Below, one piece after another: positions 25,504 to 34,086 of a stretch of 64,000 nt of DNA. A program made the position numbers and the translations under genes. A model generated the notes under the pieces. It saw only the letters and a program-made list of their open reading frames with translations. It did no database searches and was not told where the DNA came from. Source of the stretch: an uncultured Oscillospiraceae bacterium (GTDB lineage Bacteria; Bacillota; Clostridia; Oscillospirales; Acutalibacteraceae); assembly GCA_900543555.1 (NCBI GenBank), contig UQRL01000002.1, positions 28,044 through 92,043 on the forward strand, read 5' to 3'. The stretch's first letter is position 1; each line of letters begins with the position of its first letter.

Positions 25504-25532
25504 TTGCCAAATGCCGGAAGAGAGGGTACAAT
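25504..25532 (+). promoter_or_regulatory. Promoter of nth
   Basis: TTGCCA (25504-25509), 17 bases, TACAAT (25527-25532), 35 bases before ATG 25568. Confidence 0.65.
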
Positions 25533-25567
25533 GAAAGAAGCAAAATCCACAAAAAGGAGTATTTCCC

Positions 25568-26251
25568 ATGACAAAGAAAGAACTGGCCCGGCAGGCGGTG
25601 GCAGCTCTGAAAGAGGAATATCCCGGGGCAGTGTGCTCTCTGGAATATCAGGACCCCTTGCAGCTGCTGATTGCCGTGCGGCTTTCCGCCCAATGCACCG
25701 ACGCCCGGGTGAACCTGGTAACCCCCGGGCTGTTTGCCCGCTTTCCCACCCTGGAGGCCTTCTGCGAGGGCACCGAAGAGGAAATTGGAGACCTGATCCG
25801 CTCCTGTGGGTTTTACAACACCAAGTCCAAGGATATCCTGGGCATGTGCAAAATGATCCGGGATGAGTTCGGCGGCAAGGTGCCGGACACCATCGAGGAA
25901 CTGACCCGGCTGCCCGGCGTGGGCCGCAAAACCGCCAACCTGATTGTGGGAGACGTGTACGGCAAACCCGCTGTGGTGACGGACACCCACTGCATCCGTA
26001 TTGCGGGCCGGCTGGGCTTGACGGACAACACCGCCCCGGAAAAGGTGGAAAACGACCTGCGGGCCGTGCTTCCCCCGGAGGAATCCAACGATTTCTGCCA
26101 CCGGCTGGTGCTCCACGGCCGGGCTGTGTGCACCGCCCGGAAAGCCTATTGCGAGAAATGCTGCATGGCGGCCTTCTGCAAGAAAAAGGGAGTGGGCCCC
26201 AACGGGGAAAAGCTGCCCTCTGGGAAGCAGGCCGCGAAAAAACGGAAATGA
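25568..26251 (+). CDS. nth: Endonuclease III
   Basis: DNA glycosylase/AP lyase that removes oxidised pyrimidines. The helix-hairpin-helix [14 protein letters not shown] (about residues 117-130) contains the catalytic lysine, and the catalytic aspartate is in [17 protein letters not shown] [4Fe-4S] cluster loop [17 protein letters not shown] (C-x6-C-x2-C-x5-C) lies near the C-terminus, followed by a lysine-rich tail. The 227-residue product is of normal size. It is divergent from glyA. Confidence 0.97.
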   Translation: MTKKELARQAVAALKEEYPGAVCSLEYQDPLQLLIAVRLSAQCTDARVNLVTPGLFARFPTLEAFCEGTEEEIGDLIRSCGFYNTKSKDILGMCKMIRDEFGGKVPDTIEELTRLPGVGRKTANLIVGDVYGKPAVVTDTHCIRIAGRLGLTDNTAPEKVENDLRAVLPPEESNDFCHRLVLHGRAVCTARKAYCEKCCMAAFCKKKGVGPNGEKLPSGKQAAKKRK

Positions 26252-26296
26252 CGCCCTTCCAAGGCACCCCGCGGTTCGATCTTCCGCCCTCCCCTC

Positions 26297-26327
26297 TTGA
26301 CTTAAACCTGGATTTATCCAGTATACT
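26297..26327 (+). promoter_or_regulatory. Probable promoter of the DUF362 gene
   Basis: TTGACT (26297-26302) and TATACT (26322-26327) with a 19-base spacer. Confidence 0.5.
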
Positions 26328-26380
26328 GGAACGGAAAAACTTGTACGAGATTTTAAAAAACAGGAAGGAGCTATTGTCAC

Positions 26381-27487
26381 ATGGCAAAATCCAAAGTGTA
26401 CTTTACAAACCTGCGCGCCTCCTTTGGGCGCAACCTGCTACAAAAGCTGGAAAAGCTCATCAAGGAAGCGGGGATCGGGAACATTGACTTTCAGAACAAA
26501 TACGCCGCCATCAAGATCCATTTCGGCGAGCCGGGAAACCTGGCCTTCCTGCGGCCCAATTACGCCAAAGTGGTGGCTGATGTGGTGAAGGAATTGGGGG
26601 GCAAACCCTTCCTTACCGACTGCAACACCCTGTATGTGGGCCGCCGGAAAAACGCACTGGACCATTTGGACACCGCCTATGAAAACGGCTTTTCCCCCTT
26701 CTCCACCGGCTGCCATGTGCTCATCGGCGACGGCCTGAAGGGCACCGATGAAACCCTGGTGCCCATTGACGGCGACTATGTGAAGGAGGCCAAGATCGGC
26801 GCCGCCATTATGGATGCGGACGTTTTCATCAGCCTGACCCACTTTAAGGGCCACGAGGCCACCGGCTTTGGCGGCTGCCTGAAGAACATCGGCATGGGAT
26901 GCGGCTCTCGGGCGGGCAAGATGGAGATGCACAGCTCTGGCAAGCCCCATGTGAACCAGCAGCTGTGCGTAGGCTGCGGCTCCTGCCAGAAGGACTGCGC
27001 CCACAGCGCCATCACCATCACAGACCGGAAAGCCTCTATCGACCACAGCAAGTGCGTGGGCTGCGGCCGGTGCATTGGCCGCTGTCCCGTGGACGCGGTG
27101 GAGGCTGCCAGCGATGAGGCCAACGACATTCTCAACTGCAAGATTGCTGAGTACACCTGGGCCGTGGTAAAAGACCGGCCCTGCTTCCACATCAGCCTGG
27201 TGGTGGATGTCTCTCCCAACTGCGACTGCCACAGCGAGAATGACCTGCCCATTGTGCCGGATGTGGGCATGTTCGCCTCTTTTGACCCCATTGCCCTGGA
27301 CCAGGCCTGCGCTGACGCCGTCAATGCCCAGCCCACTCTGCCCGGCTCCCTGCTGGAAGAGCAGGGCCACGCCCACCACGACCACTTTACCGACACCCAC
27401 CCGGACACCAACTGGGAGAGCTGCCTGGAGCACGGCGTCAAGCTGGGCCTGGGCACCCGGGAATACGAGCTGATCACTGTGAAATAA
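26381..27487 (+). CDS. DUF362 protein with two [4Fe-4S] ferredoxin motifs
   Basis: A 368-residue iron-sulfur protein. The DUF362 domain covers residues 1-190 ([40 protein letters not shown]) and continues after an inserted ferredoxin domain whose two cluster motifs are [11 protein letters not shown] and [12 protein letters not shown] (about residues 195-240). The C-terminal part ([34 protein letters not shown]) is also family-typical. DUF362/ferredoxin proteins are frequent in anaerobes; their electron partner is not established. ATG 26381 follows AGGAGCT. Confidence 0.9.
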   Translation: MAKSKVYFTNLRASFGRNLLQKLEKLIKEAGIGNIDFQNKYAAIKIHFGEPGNLAFLRPNYAKVVADVVKELGGKPFLTDCNTLYVGRRKNALDHLDTAYENGFSPFSTGCHVLIGDGLKGTDETLVPIDGDYVKEAKIGAAIMDADVFISLTHFKGHEATGFGGCLKNIGMGCGSRAGKMEMHSSGKPHVNQQLCVGCGSCQKDCAHSAITITDRKASIDHSKCVGCGRCIGRCPVDAVEAASDEANDILNCKIAEYTWAVVKDRPCFHISLVVDVSPNCDCHSENDLPIVPDVGMFASFDPIALDQACADAVNAQPTLPGSLLEEQGHAHHDHFTDTHPDTNWESCLEHGVKLGLGTREYELITVK

Positions 27488-27501
27488 GCCCGACTGGCAT
27501 A

Positions 27502-27535
27502 GAAAAGGGCCTGGCGATCCCAGGCCCCTTTTTTA
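27502..27535. terminator. Hairpin terminator between convergent genes
   Basis: AAAAGGGCCTGG/CCAGGCCCCTTTTTT stem and T run. Confidence 0.8.
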
Positions 27536-27542
27536 TGCCGTT

Positions 27543-28175
27543 TTACTTGGAGGACTTTTCCTTTCCCAAGGCCCGGCGGGCCAACTGGTCGGCCAGGTCG
27601 TTCCACTGGTTGCCGGAGTGGCCCTTCACTTTGACAAAGGTCAAATCCAAACGCCCCATGGCCTGCTTGCACAGGGCGGCATAGGCCTGGGTGCCGGGCT
27701 TGTTGGCCTTCCACAGGCCGGTGGCCCACTTGCCCACGCCTTCGTAGTCATGGTGGATTTCCAGGGCCGGGATGCCCTTGTCCAAGCAGTAGCGGATGAC
27801 CGCCACCGCCCCCAGAATCTCCCCGGCCACGTTGCGCATCTCCCGCAGGTCCGGGTCGTTATACTTCTGGGAGAAGAGCAGCCGCTCCCCCTGCCAGAAC
27901 AGCACCGCCCCGCAGGCGAACTCTCCTGTCTCCTGGGAGAAGCTGCCGTCCACATAGGCCACCGCCCGGTCCGCCCGCTCCGGGCTCTCGGAAACTTCCC
28001 CCTCGGTGGTGGAGGCGCCCGCCCGCTGGAGGAAGGCTTCCGCCTCCGTCCGGGTGGGGAAGCCCTTGTAGACCACCCCTTTCACCCCATGGACCTGGGC
28101 CTTGCAGGCGTCCCAGCTCTCATAGACACCATCGCCGTCCCTGCCGTTTTGCACCGCGTAAAATTTTTTTGGCAT
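27543..28175 (-). CDS. rnhA: Ribonuclease H1 with N-terminal viroplasmin domain
   Basis: Cleaves RNA in RNA-DNA hybrids. Residues 1-50 form the caulimovirus viroplasmin/hybrid-binding domain (KKFYAVQNGRDGDGVYESWDACKAQVHGVKG is split by function, with FPTRTEAEAFL closing it). The RNase H domain from residue 70 has the acidic residues in AYVDGSFS, NVAGEILGA, IHHDYEGVGKW and NDLADQLARRAL. The 210-residue length fits this type. It follows cysK on the same strand with a 60-base gap and no minus-strand terminator between, so the two may be co-transcribed. Confidence 0.93.
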   Translation of the reverse strand: MPKKFYAVQNGRDGDGVYESWDACKAQVHGVKGVVYKGFPTRTEAEAFLQRAGASTTEGEVSESPERADRAVAYVDGSFSQETGEFACGAVLFWQGERLLFSQKYNDPDLREMRNVAGEILGAVAVIRYCLDKGIPALEIHHDYEGVGKWATGLWKANKPGTQAYAALCKQAMGRLDLTFVKVKGHSGNQWNDLADQLARRALGKEKSSK

Positions 28176-28235
28176 ATCTATCTCCTTCGCACGGCAGCCC
28201 CTCCGCTTGCGTCTCCAGCGGAAGGGCCGCTTTTT

Positions 28236-29180
28236 TTATTCTTCCCCATCCTCCTCAAACAAAGGTGTGGAGAGGTACCGGTCCCCCGTGTCCGGCAGGA
28301 GCACCGCCACAGACTTACCCTCGTTCTCCGGGCGGCTCCCCACCTGGCAGGCCGCCCACAGGGCCGCCCCGGAGGAGATGCCCACCAGGATGCCCTCGGT
28401 GCGGGCGAACTGCCGGGCGGCGGCATAGGCCTGCTCCTCTGTACAGGCCAGCACTTCACTAAAAAGGGAGGGGGCCATCACCTGGGGGACGAACCCCGCC
28501 CCCATGCCCTGCAGCCCGTGGGGTCCCGCCTTGCCCTGGGTCAGCACGGGAGAGCCCGCGGGCTCCACAGCGATGAGCTGGATGTCCGGCTTCTTCTCCC
28601 GCAGGAACCGGCCGGTGCCGGTCAAGGTGCCGCCGGTGCCCGTGCCCGCCACGAAAATGTCCAGGACGCCGCCGGTCTGTTCCCACAGCTCCGGGCCGGT
28701 GGTATCGTAGTGGGCCTGGGGATTGGCCGGGTTTTCAAACTGGCCGGGGATGAAGCTGCCGGGCAGCTGGGCCGCCAGCTCCCGGGCCTTTTCAATGGCC
28801 CCTGCCATGCCCTTGGAACCCTCTGTCAGCACCAGCTGGGCGCCGTAGGCCTTCAGGAGGGCCCGGCGCTCCTGGCTCATGGTCTCCGGCATGGTGAGGA
28901 GGACCCGATAGCCCAGCACAGCCCCCATGGCCGCCAGCCCGATGCCGGTATTTCCCGAGGTTGGCTCAATGATGGTGGCGCCGGGAGAAATCTTTCCCTC
29001 CCTCTCCGCCTGGCGGAGCATGGCAAGGGCCACCCGGTCTTTGACACTTCCCGCGGGGTTCAGGGATTCCAGTTTGCAGAGCAGGCGGCAGCAAAGCCCT
29101 CTGGCTGCGCAAAAGCGGCTGGCCTCCAACAGGGGGGTGTGCCCCACCAGTTCTGTAAGATCCCGGGCAATGTATTCCAT
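28236..29180 (-). CDS. cysK: Cysteine synthase A (O-acetylserine sulfhydrylase)
   Basis: PLP enzyme that makes cysteine from O-acetylserine and sulfide. The PLP lysine is in NPAGSVKDRVAL (about residue 45), the substrate loop is EPTSGNTGIGLA, the phosphate loop VAGTGTGGTLTGTGRFL and the C-terminal serine loop EGILVGISSGAALWAA. The 314-residue length is normal. AAAGGAGG precedes ATG 29180, and a near-consensus promoter lies upstream. Confidence 0.96.
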   Translation of the reverse strand: MEYIARDLTELVGHTPLLEASRFCAARGLCCRLLCKLESLNPAGSVKDRVALAMLRQAEREGKISPGATIIEPTSGNTGIGLAAMGAVLGYRVLLTMPETMSQERRALLKAYGAQLVLTEGSKGMAGAIEKARELAAQLPGSFIPGQFENPANPQAHYDTTGPELWEQTGGVLDIFVAGTGTGGTLTGTGRFLREKKPDIQLIAVEPAGSPVLTQGKAGPHGLQGMGAGFVPQVMAPSLFSEVLACTEEQAYAAARQFARTEGILVGISSGAALWAACQVGSRPENEGKSVAVLLPDTGDRYLSTPLFEEDGEE

Positions 29181-29212
29181 GGCCGTTCCTCCTTTGAAAA
29201 TGGTTTCTTTTT

Positions 29213-29241
29213 ACTATAAAAGGCCAGAGGCCGTCTGTCAA
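29213..29241 (-). promoter_or_regulatory. Promoter of cysK
   Basis: On the minus strand TTGACA (29236-29241), 17 bases, TATAGT (29213-29218). Confidence 0.8.
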
Positions 29242-29314
29242 GAGGAAGCTCCAGAAGGGAGGGCTGAGACGGCAACCGGCCCGCCAGATTGACATAAAAA
29301 ACTCTATCTTTTCA

Positions 29315-29343
29315 TTGCAAAAAGGGGGCACTTACGGTATAAT
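29315..29343 (+). promoter_or_regulatory. Promoter of the export operon
   Basis: TTGCAA (29315-29320), 17 bases, TATAAT (29338-29343), 44 bases before ATG 29387. Confidence 0.75.
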
Positions 29344-29386
29344 GAAATGGAATATTGACTGATGGGGACCAAAGGAGCTTTTTGCT

Positions 29387-30826
29387 ATGAAACATAGATC
29401 CAAAAAACCGCTGATTATCGTTCTAAGCTGCCTAGCGGCGCTGCTTATTGCCGCTGCGTGCCTGTGGTTCTTCTGGCTGAAGGACCTTTGGGCAGCTGCG
29501 GGCGCTTCTCCCGTATATGTGCAGTCCGTGGCGGAGATTGCCGGGCTGAACTTGGGCTCTCTGCCCCGGTATTCCGGCGTGGTGGAACCCCAGGCTACCT
29601 ATTCCATTCAGAAAGATGACACCAAAACTGTGGCAGAAATCTATGTCACAGAGGGTGACCAGGTGAACCCGGGGGACGCGCTGTTCCGCTATGACACAGA
29701 GGAGCTGCAGCTTCAACTGGACCAGGCCGAACTGGATCTGGAGGGCATTGAAAACCAGATCACCACCCTGGAGAACCAGAAGGACGACCTGGAGGACGAG
29801 AAGAAAAAAGCCAGCGAGGATGAGCAGTATTCCTATACCGTGCAGATCCAGGCTGTGGAGCTGCAGATCAAGACGCAGGAATACAACAGCGACACCAAGC
29901 AGCAGGAAATTGACAAGCTGGAGGACTCCATCAACAACGCGGAGGTTTTCAGCGAGGTAGAGGGCGTGATCCGAGAGGTCAACGAGACCCCCGCCACCGA
30001 TGCCAACGGCCAGCAGAAGCCCTTTATCACCATCCTTTCCTCGGGCGAGTTCCGCGTGAAGGGCACCATCTCCGAGCTGAACATTGGCTCCCTCTACCAG
30101 GGCCAAGCCGTCACGGTCCACTCCCGCGTGGATGAGAGCGTGTGGCAGGGCGTCGTTGACACCATTGAGACGGAGCCCACCAGCGACCAGAACAATGGCG
30201 GCGTGGTTTACTATGGGGTGGACGGCGGCCAGCAGAGCTCTAAATACAATTTCTATGTGACTCTTTCCAGCCGGGATGGACTGATTTTGGGCCAGCATGT
30301 GTACATTCAGCCGGACCTGGGCCTGGAGGCGCAGCCCGAAGGCCTGTGGCTGCCCTCTTTCTACATCGCCCACGATGAGGACGGCAGCTTTGTTTGGGCC
30401 CAAAGCGAAGAGGGCGCCCTGGAAAAGCGCAGCGTCATCCTGGGGGACTACGACTCTGGCAATGACCGCTATGAGATCCGCAGCGGCGTGGAGGAGGGCG
30501 ACTTTATTGCCCAGCCCAAAGAGGATCTGATCGAGGGGGCTCCCACCACCTCTAACATTGCGGACGTTCCTGTGGAGGACCCCTCTCTGGATGACGGTTC
30601 CGCCGGCGGCGTACCGGAGGGGTCTGTGGACGGCGGAACGATGGACGGCGGCGCTGTGGACCCCGGCATGGCCGTACCCTATGACGCCGGCGGGGAGGCC
30701 TCTTTCTCGGAGGACGGGACCGTCTCTGGCACGGAGGAATACAGCGAGGACGGCACAGTGGACGAGGGGGATACCAGCATGGAGGACACGCTGGACGGTT
30801 CCCCCATGGAGGGCCTTGCGCGATGA
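29387..30826 (+). CDS. HlyD/MacA-type membrane fusion adaptor (adaptor 1)
   Basis: A 479-residue adaptor of an ABC exporter, first gene of a four-gene operon. One N-terminal membrane segment (residues 9-31) is followed by a lipoyl/barrel-sandwich half (VAEIYVTEGDQVNPGDALFRYD, about residue 85), a coiled-coil hairpin (about 100-185, rich in E, Q, K, D), the second lipoyl half (EVEGVIREVNETP) and a beta-barrel. The C-terminal 100 residues are acidic, Gly- and Asp-rich and look disordered (GGVPEGSVDGGTMDGGAVDP). In Gram-positive cells such adaptors work with MacB-type pumps without an outer-membrane channel. Its stop overlaps the ATPase start by 4 bases. Confidence 0.9.
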   Translation: MKHRSKKPLIIVLSCLAALLIAAACLWFFWLKDLWAAAGASPVYVQSVAEIAGLNLGSLPRYSGVVEPQATYSIQKDDTKTVAEIYVTEGDQVNPGDALFRYDTEELQLQLDQAELDLEGIENQITTLENQKDDLEDEKKKASEDEQYSYTVQIQAVELQIKTQEYNSDTKQQEIDKLEDSINNAEVFSEVEGVIREVNETPATDANGQQKPFITILSSGEFRVKGTISELNIGSLYQGQAVTVHSRVDESVWQGVVDTIETEPTSDQNNGGVVYYGVDGGQQSSKYNFYVTLSSRDGLILGQHVYIQPDLGLEAQPEGLWLPSFYIAHDEDGSFVWAQSEEGALEKRSVILGDYDSGNDRYEIRSGVEEGDFIAQPKEDLIEGAPTTSNIADVPVEDPSLDDGSAGGVPEGSVDGGTMDGGAVDPGMAVPYDAGGEASFSEDGTVSGTEEYSEDGTVDEGDTSMEDTLDGSPMEGLAR

Positions 30827-32217
30827 TGCTGGAATTGAAAAACATCTGCAAGACCTACACCCAGGGCAAGCTGGACGTGCCGGTCTTGAAGGACATCTCC
30901 CTTTCCGTGGAAGAGGGAGAATATGTGGCCATCATGGGGCCCTCGGGCTCTGGCAAGACCACACTGATGAATATTATCGGCTGTTTGGACAGCCCCACCT
31001 CGGGGGAGTATTTTCTGGAGGGGAAGGACATTGCCCAGAACAGCGACTCCAAAATGTCCGATGTGCGCCTGCACAGCATCGGCTTTGTGTTCCAAAGCTT
31101 CTACCTGCTCTCCCGGCAGAGCGCCCTGGAAAATGTGGCTTTGCCCCTGCTGTACGCTGGGGTGCGCCGCAAGGAGCGGCTGGAGATTGCCCGCAAGGCG
31201 TTGGAGCGGGTGGGCCTGGGGGACCGGGTAAACTTTAAACCCACCCAGCTCTCCGGCGGCCAGTGCCAGCGGGTGGCCATCGCCCGGGCTATTGTCAACG
31301 GGCCCAAGATCCTCTTGGCCGACGAACCCACCGGCGCCCTGGATACCAAATCCGGCGAGCAGATCATGGAGATTTTCCAGCGCCTCAACGACGAAGGCGT
31401 CACCATTGTGATGATCACGCACGAGCCGGAGATTGCCGCCCACGCCAAGCGCATTCTTCACATCCGGGACGGCCAGCTGCTGGAGGCCCAGTCCGCCAAA
31501 AAGGCAGGCCCCTCTCTGCCTCCGGATATCATCCCGCCCGGGGAGTTCCACATCGGCCACAAGAAGCCGGAGGGAGTCCCCCAGCCGGATGGGCCAGAGG
31601 GCGCACCGCTCCAAAAGGGGCCCCAGGCGCCCGTTGCCCCAGCGCAGAGGCCTGTGCGGCCCGCGCCCCAAGGGGAAGCGCCCCGGCAGGCCCCCAAAGA
31701 GCCCCTCTCCCCTGCCCTGGAACGGCCTGACCCGCCCCCGGTGGAGCAGGTTGTGGTTTCGCGCCCCCGGGAGAAGTCCAACGGCCCCCGCCACGCCGCG
31801 GGAAAAGACGCCCCTGCCTACCGGCCCAAAGCACAGCGGCCCAGTCAGGGCCCCCGCCACGGGAATTGGGCCCCCGCTCCGCAGGCCGCTGTCCAGCGTC
31901 CTGCCGCAGAGCCTGCACCCATGGAGCTAACGGCTGGCTCCGCTCTGTACGCGGAGGTCACCGCCCTGCTGGAGCAGGAAGCTTCTCCCCGCCGCGAGGC
32001 CTCTAGAAGGGCGCCAGACCCGGCAGCGGCCAAGGCTCCTGCCAGAAAAACTGCCGCCCCGCCGCAGAAGTCCACACCGCCGGCAGAGGGGCCGCAGCCC
32101 CGTTCTGGCAGTTTTGGGGCGGCTATTCCCATAGAACTGGGCAGCCTGTTCCCCCTGGGACAGAAGCCCCAAGGGAAGCCGGGGGACTCTCCCCTGGTGC
32201 CCCGCACAGAGTTTTAG
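30823..32217 (+). CDS. MacB-type ABC transporter ATPase with long proline-rich tail
   Basis: Residues 1-225 are a standard LolD/MacB-type ATPase: Walker A GPSGSGKTT (about residue 39), Q-loop VFQSFYLL, signature [14 protein letters not shown] (a Cys where Gln is usual), Walker [13 protein letters not shown] and switch ITHEPE. The remaining 240 residues are rich in Pro, Ala, Arg and Gly with repeated RPAPQ-like words and no predicted fold, ending near GAAIPIELGSLFPLGQK. Family members normally stop at about 230 residues, so the tail doubles the protein. The tail is in frame and keeps the operon's codon style. Confidence 0.92.
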   Translation: MMLELKNICKTYTQGKLDVPVLKDISLSVEEGEYVAIMGPSGSGKTTLMNIIGCLDSPTSGEYFLEGKDIAQNSDSKMSDVRLHSIGFVFQSFYLLSRQSALENVALPLLYAGVRRKERLEIARKALERVGLGDRVNFKPTQLSGGQCQRVAIARAIVNGPKILLADEPTGALDTKSGEQIMEIFQRLNDEGVTIVMITHEPEIAAHAKRILHIRDGQLLEAQSAKKAGPSLPPDIIPPGEFHIGHKKPEGVPQPDGPEGAPLQKGPQAPVAPAQRPVRPAPQGEAPRQAPKEPLSPALERPDPPPVEQVVVSRPREKSNGPRHAAGKDAPAYRPKAQRPSQGPRHGNWAPAPQAAVQRPAAEPAPMELTAGSALYAEVTALLEQEASPRREASRRAPDPAAAKAPARKTAAPPQKSTPPAEGPQPRSGSFGAAIPIELGSLFPLGQKPQGKPGDSPLVPRTEF

Positions 32218-32268
32218 CCCCGGGGGTTTTCGCACCCACTCGTTGGGGAAAGGAACGGTCAATCACCT

Positions 32269-34068
32269 ATGAGCATGAATAAGCAGACAAAAAAACGCCT
32301 GATCCTCATTAGCGCCGCCATTGTCGTGGCGGTGGGCCTTGCCATGGGAATCTGGTTTTTCATACAATACCGCATGGACCACAAAACCGTTGAGGTGCTG
32401 GCTGTCAGCGACCCCAGTGTAACCACCACCTATTGGGGGGACACCACATACTCCTCCGGCACGGTGAAGAGCGACTCCCAGCAGGAGCTGTATCCCTCTG
32501 ACAGCCAGACTGTTACGGACATCTTTGTGGAGGAGGGGCAGCAAGTCAGCGTGGGCGATCCCCTTGTCCAATACGACAAGACCAAACTGGAGCTGGAGCT
32601 GGAGTCTAAGGACATCGCCGTGAAACAGGCGGAGATCGAGCTGGACGACGCAGAGGATCAGCTGAAAAAGCTGCAAAACACCAAGCCCTATACTACGCCG
32701 CGTCCCACCCGGCGCCCTGTGGCCACCCCCACGCCTACCCGGCGGCCCGCCGCCACCCCCACCCCTACGCCTGCTCCCACGCCTACGCCGGAGCCCACCA
32801 CGCCCCCTGCGGACGTGACTTTATACAGCCGGCTGGACGCGGACTCTAAGCCCTACTCGGGCAGCGGCACCACGGAGGACCCCTATGTGTTCCTCTGTAC
32901 GGAGGACTGCGTGATGACCCGGGAGTTCCTGCTGCGGCTTTTGGGGGACGGCTCTGGCGCCACCCCTTCCCCGGAGGATGTGCTGACCACCCCCTTTGCC
33001 GCCGTGTTCGAGGTGCGGGAGGACAACTCTAACTACGGGGACCTGCTGTACTCCTTCACCTTGGACGGCACCCAACTCTCGGGCAGCTTCCAGGTCTCCG
33101 ATGCCATCACCGGCAGCAACACCCTGGAATCTGTGATGGAGGTCTTTGACGCGCCCTCCAGCCGCTCCACCCCTACGCCCACACCCAACCCCAACAACTA
33201 CAACGACATGGGTTACACCCGCCAGGAGCTCAACGACCTGATCGCCAAGAAACGCCAGGAGATCAAGGATTTGCAGCTGAAGGTGGATCAGGCCGAGCTG
33301 GATTTGAAAAAGGCGCAGATTGCCCTGGACAACTCCACCGTGCGCAGCACCATCGACGGTGTGGTGCGCACCCTGACCGACGTGGACACCGCCAAAGCCA
33401 GCAGCAGCCCCTTCCTGGTGGTTTCCGGCCAGGCCCAGTTTACGGTGACCGGCACCCTCAGCGAAAGCCTGCTGGGCAGCGTGAAGGTGGGGGACGTGAT
33501 CTCTGCCATGAGCTACGACACCGGCATGGGATACAGCGCCACCATCACCCAGATCTCCGATTACCCCTTGGAGGGGAATTATTACAGCGGCTCCGGCAAC
33601 AGCAACAGCTCCAATTATGAATTCACCGCCGTGCTGGACGGTTCGGAGGGGCTCTCCAACGGCATGTATCTGGAGCTGACCCTAAATCTGGCGGGAGACA
33701 CGGACGCCAGCGCTTTCTATCTCTACAAACCCTACATTCGAGAGGATGAGGGCGGAAGCTATGTGATGAAGGTGGGACCGGACAACCGGCTCTACAAGCA
33801 GTACCTCTCCCTGGGAAAATCCATTTACAGCGGCGAATATGTGGAGGTAAAGGGCGGTTTGACCCAGGAGGACTACATCGCCTTCCCCTATGGGAACGAT
33901 GTGAAAGAAGGCGTGCGGGCCGTGGTGCAGGGCACGGAGGACCCACCCTTTGCTGACCCCGCCTCTGACGCAGGGGCCAGCGCCCCTCTGGATGGCGCAG
34001 CTTCTGAGGAGACCTCCTCCGAAGAGGAAACTGTGGATGAAAACGGCAATGTACAGATCTTGTTTTAA
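32269..34068 (+). CDS. HlyD/MacA-type adaptor with a domain inserted in its hairpin (adaptor 2)
   Basis: A 599-residue second adaptor. One N-terminal membrane segment (residues 9-33), first lipoyl half (VTDIFVEEGQQVSVGDPLVQYD, about residue 85) and first helix (KQAEIELDDAEDQLKKLQ). Then, where the hairpin should turn, come a Pro/Thr linker (residues about 145-182, repeats of TPTP and TRRP), a folded-looking module of some 115 residues (from VTLYSRLDADSKPYSGSG to ESVMEVFDAP) and a second TPTPTPNP linker. The return helix (QEIKDLQLKVDQAELDLKKAQ, near residue 335, split here for length) and second lipoyl half (STIDGVVRTL) follow. Acidic C-terminal tail. Confidence 0.85.
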   Translation: MSMNKQTKKRLILISAAIVVAVGLAMGIWFFIQYRMDHKTVEVLAVSDPSVTTTYWGDTTYSSGTVKSDSQQELYPSDSQTVTDIFVEEGQQVSVGDPLVQYDKTKLELELESKDIAVKQAEIELDDAEDQLKKLQNTKPYTTPRPTRRPVATPTPTRRPAATPTPTPAPTPTPEPTTPPADVTLYSRLDADSKPYSGSGTTEDPYVFLCTEDCVMTREFLLRLLGDGSGATPSPEDVLTTPFAAVFEVREDNSNYGDLLYSFTLDGTQLSGSFQVSDAITGSNTLESVMEVFDAPSSRSTPTPTPNPNNYNDMGYTRQELNDLIAKKRQEIKDLQLKVDQAELDLKKAQIALDNSTVRSTIDGVVRTLTDVDTAKASSSPFLVVSGQAQFTVTGTLSESLLGSVKVGDVISAMSYDTGMGYSATITQISDYPLEGNYYSGSGNSNSSNYEFTAVLDGSEGLSNGMYLELTLNLAGDTDASAFYLYKPYIREDEGGSYVMKVGPDNRLYKQYLSLGKSIYSGEYVEVKGGLTQEDYIAFPYGNDVKEGVRAVVQGTEDPPFADPASDAGASAPLDGAASEETSSEEETVDENGNVQILF

Positions 34069-34086
34069 AGGGAGGGCGAACACGAT

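Noticed and set aside
28193..28237. Terminator between cysK and rnhA
   Set aside because: The stem is good but its T run is on the plus strand, so it cannot end the minus-strand cysK transcript; no plus-strand gene leads into it.
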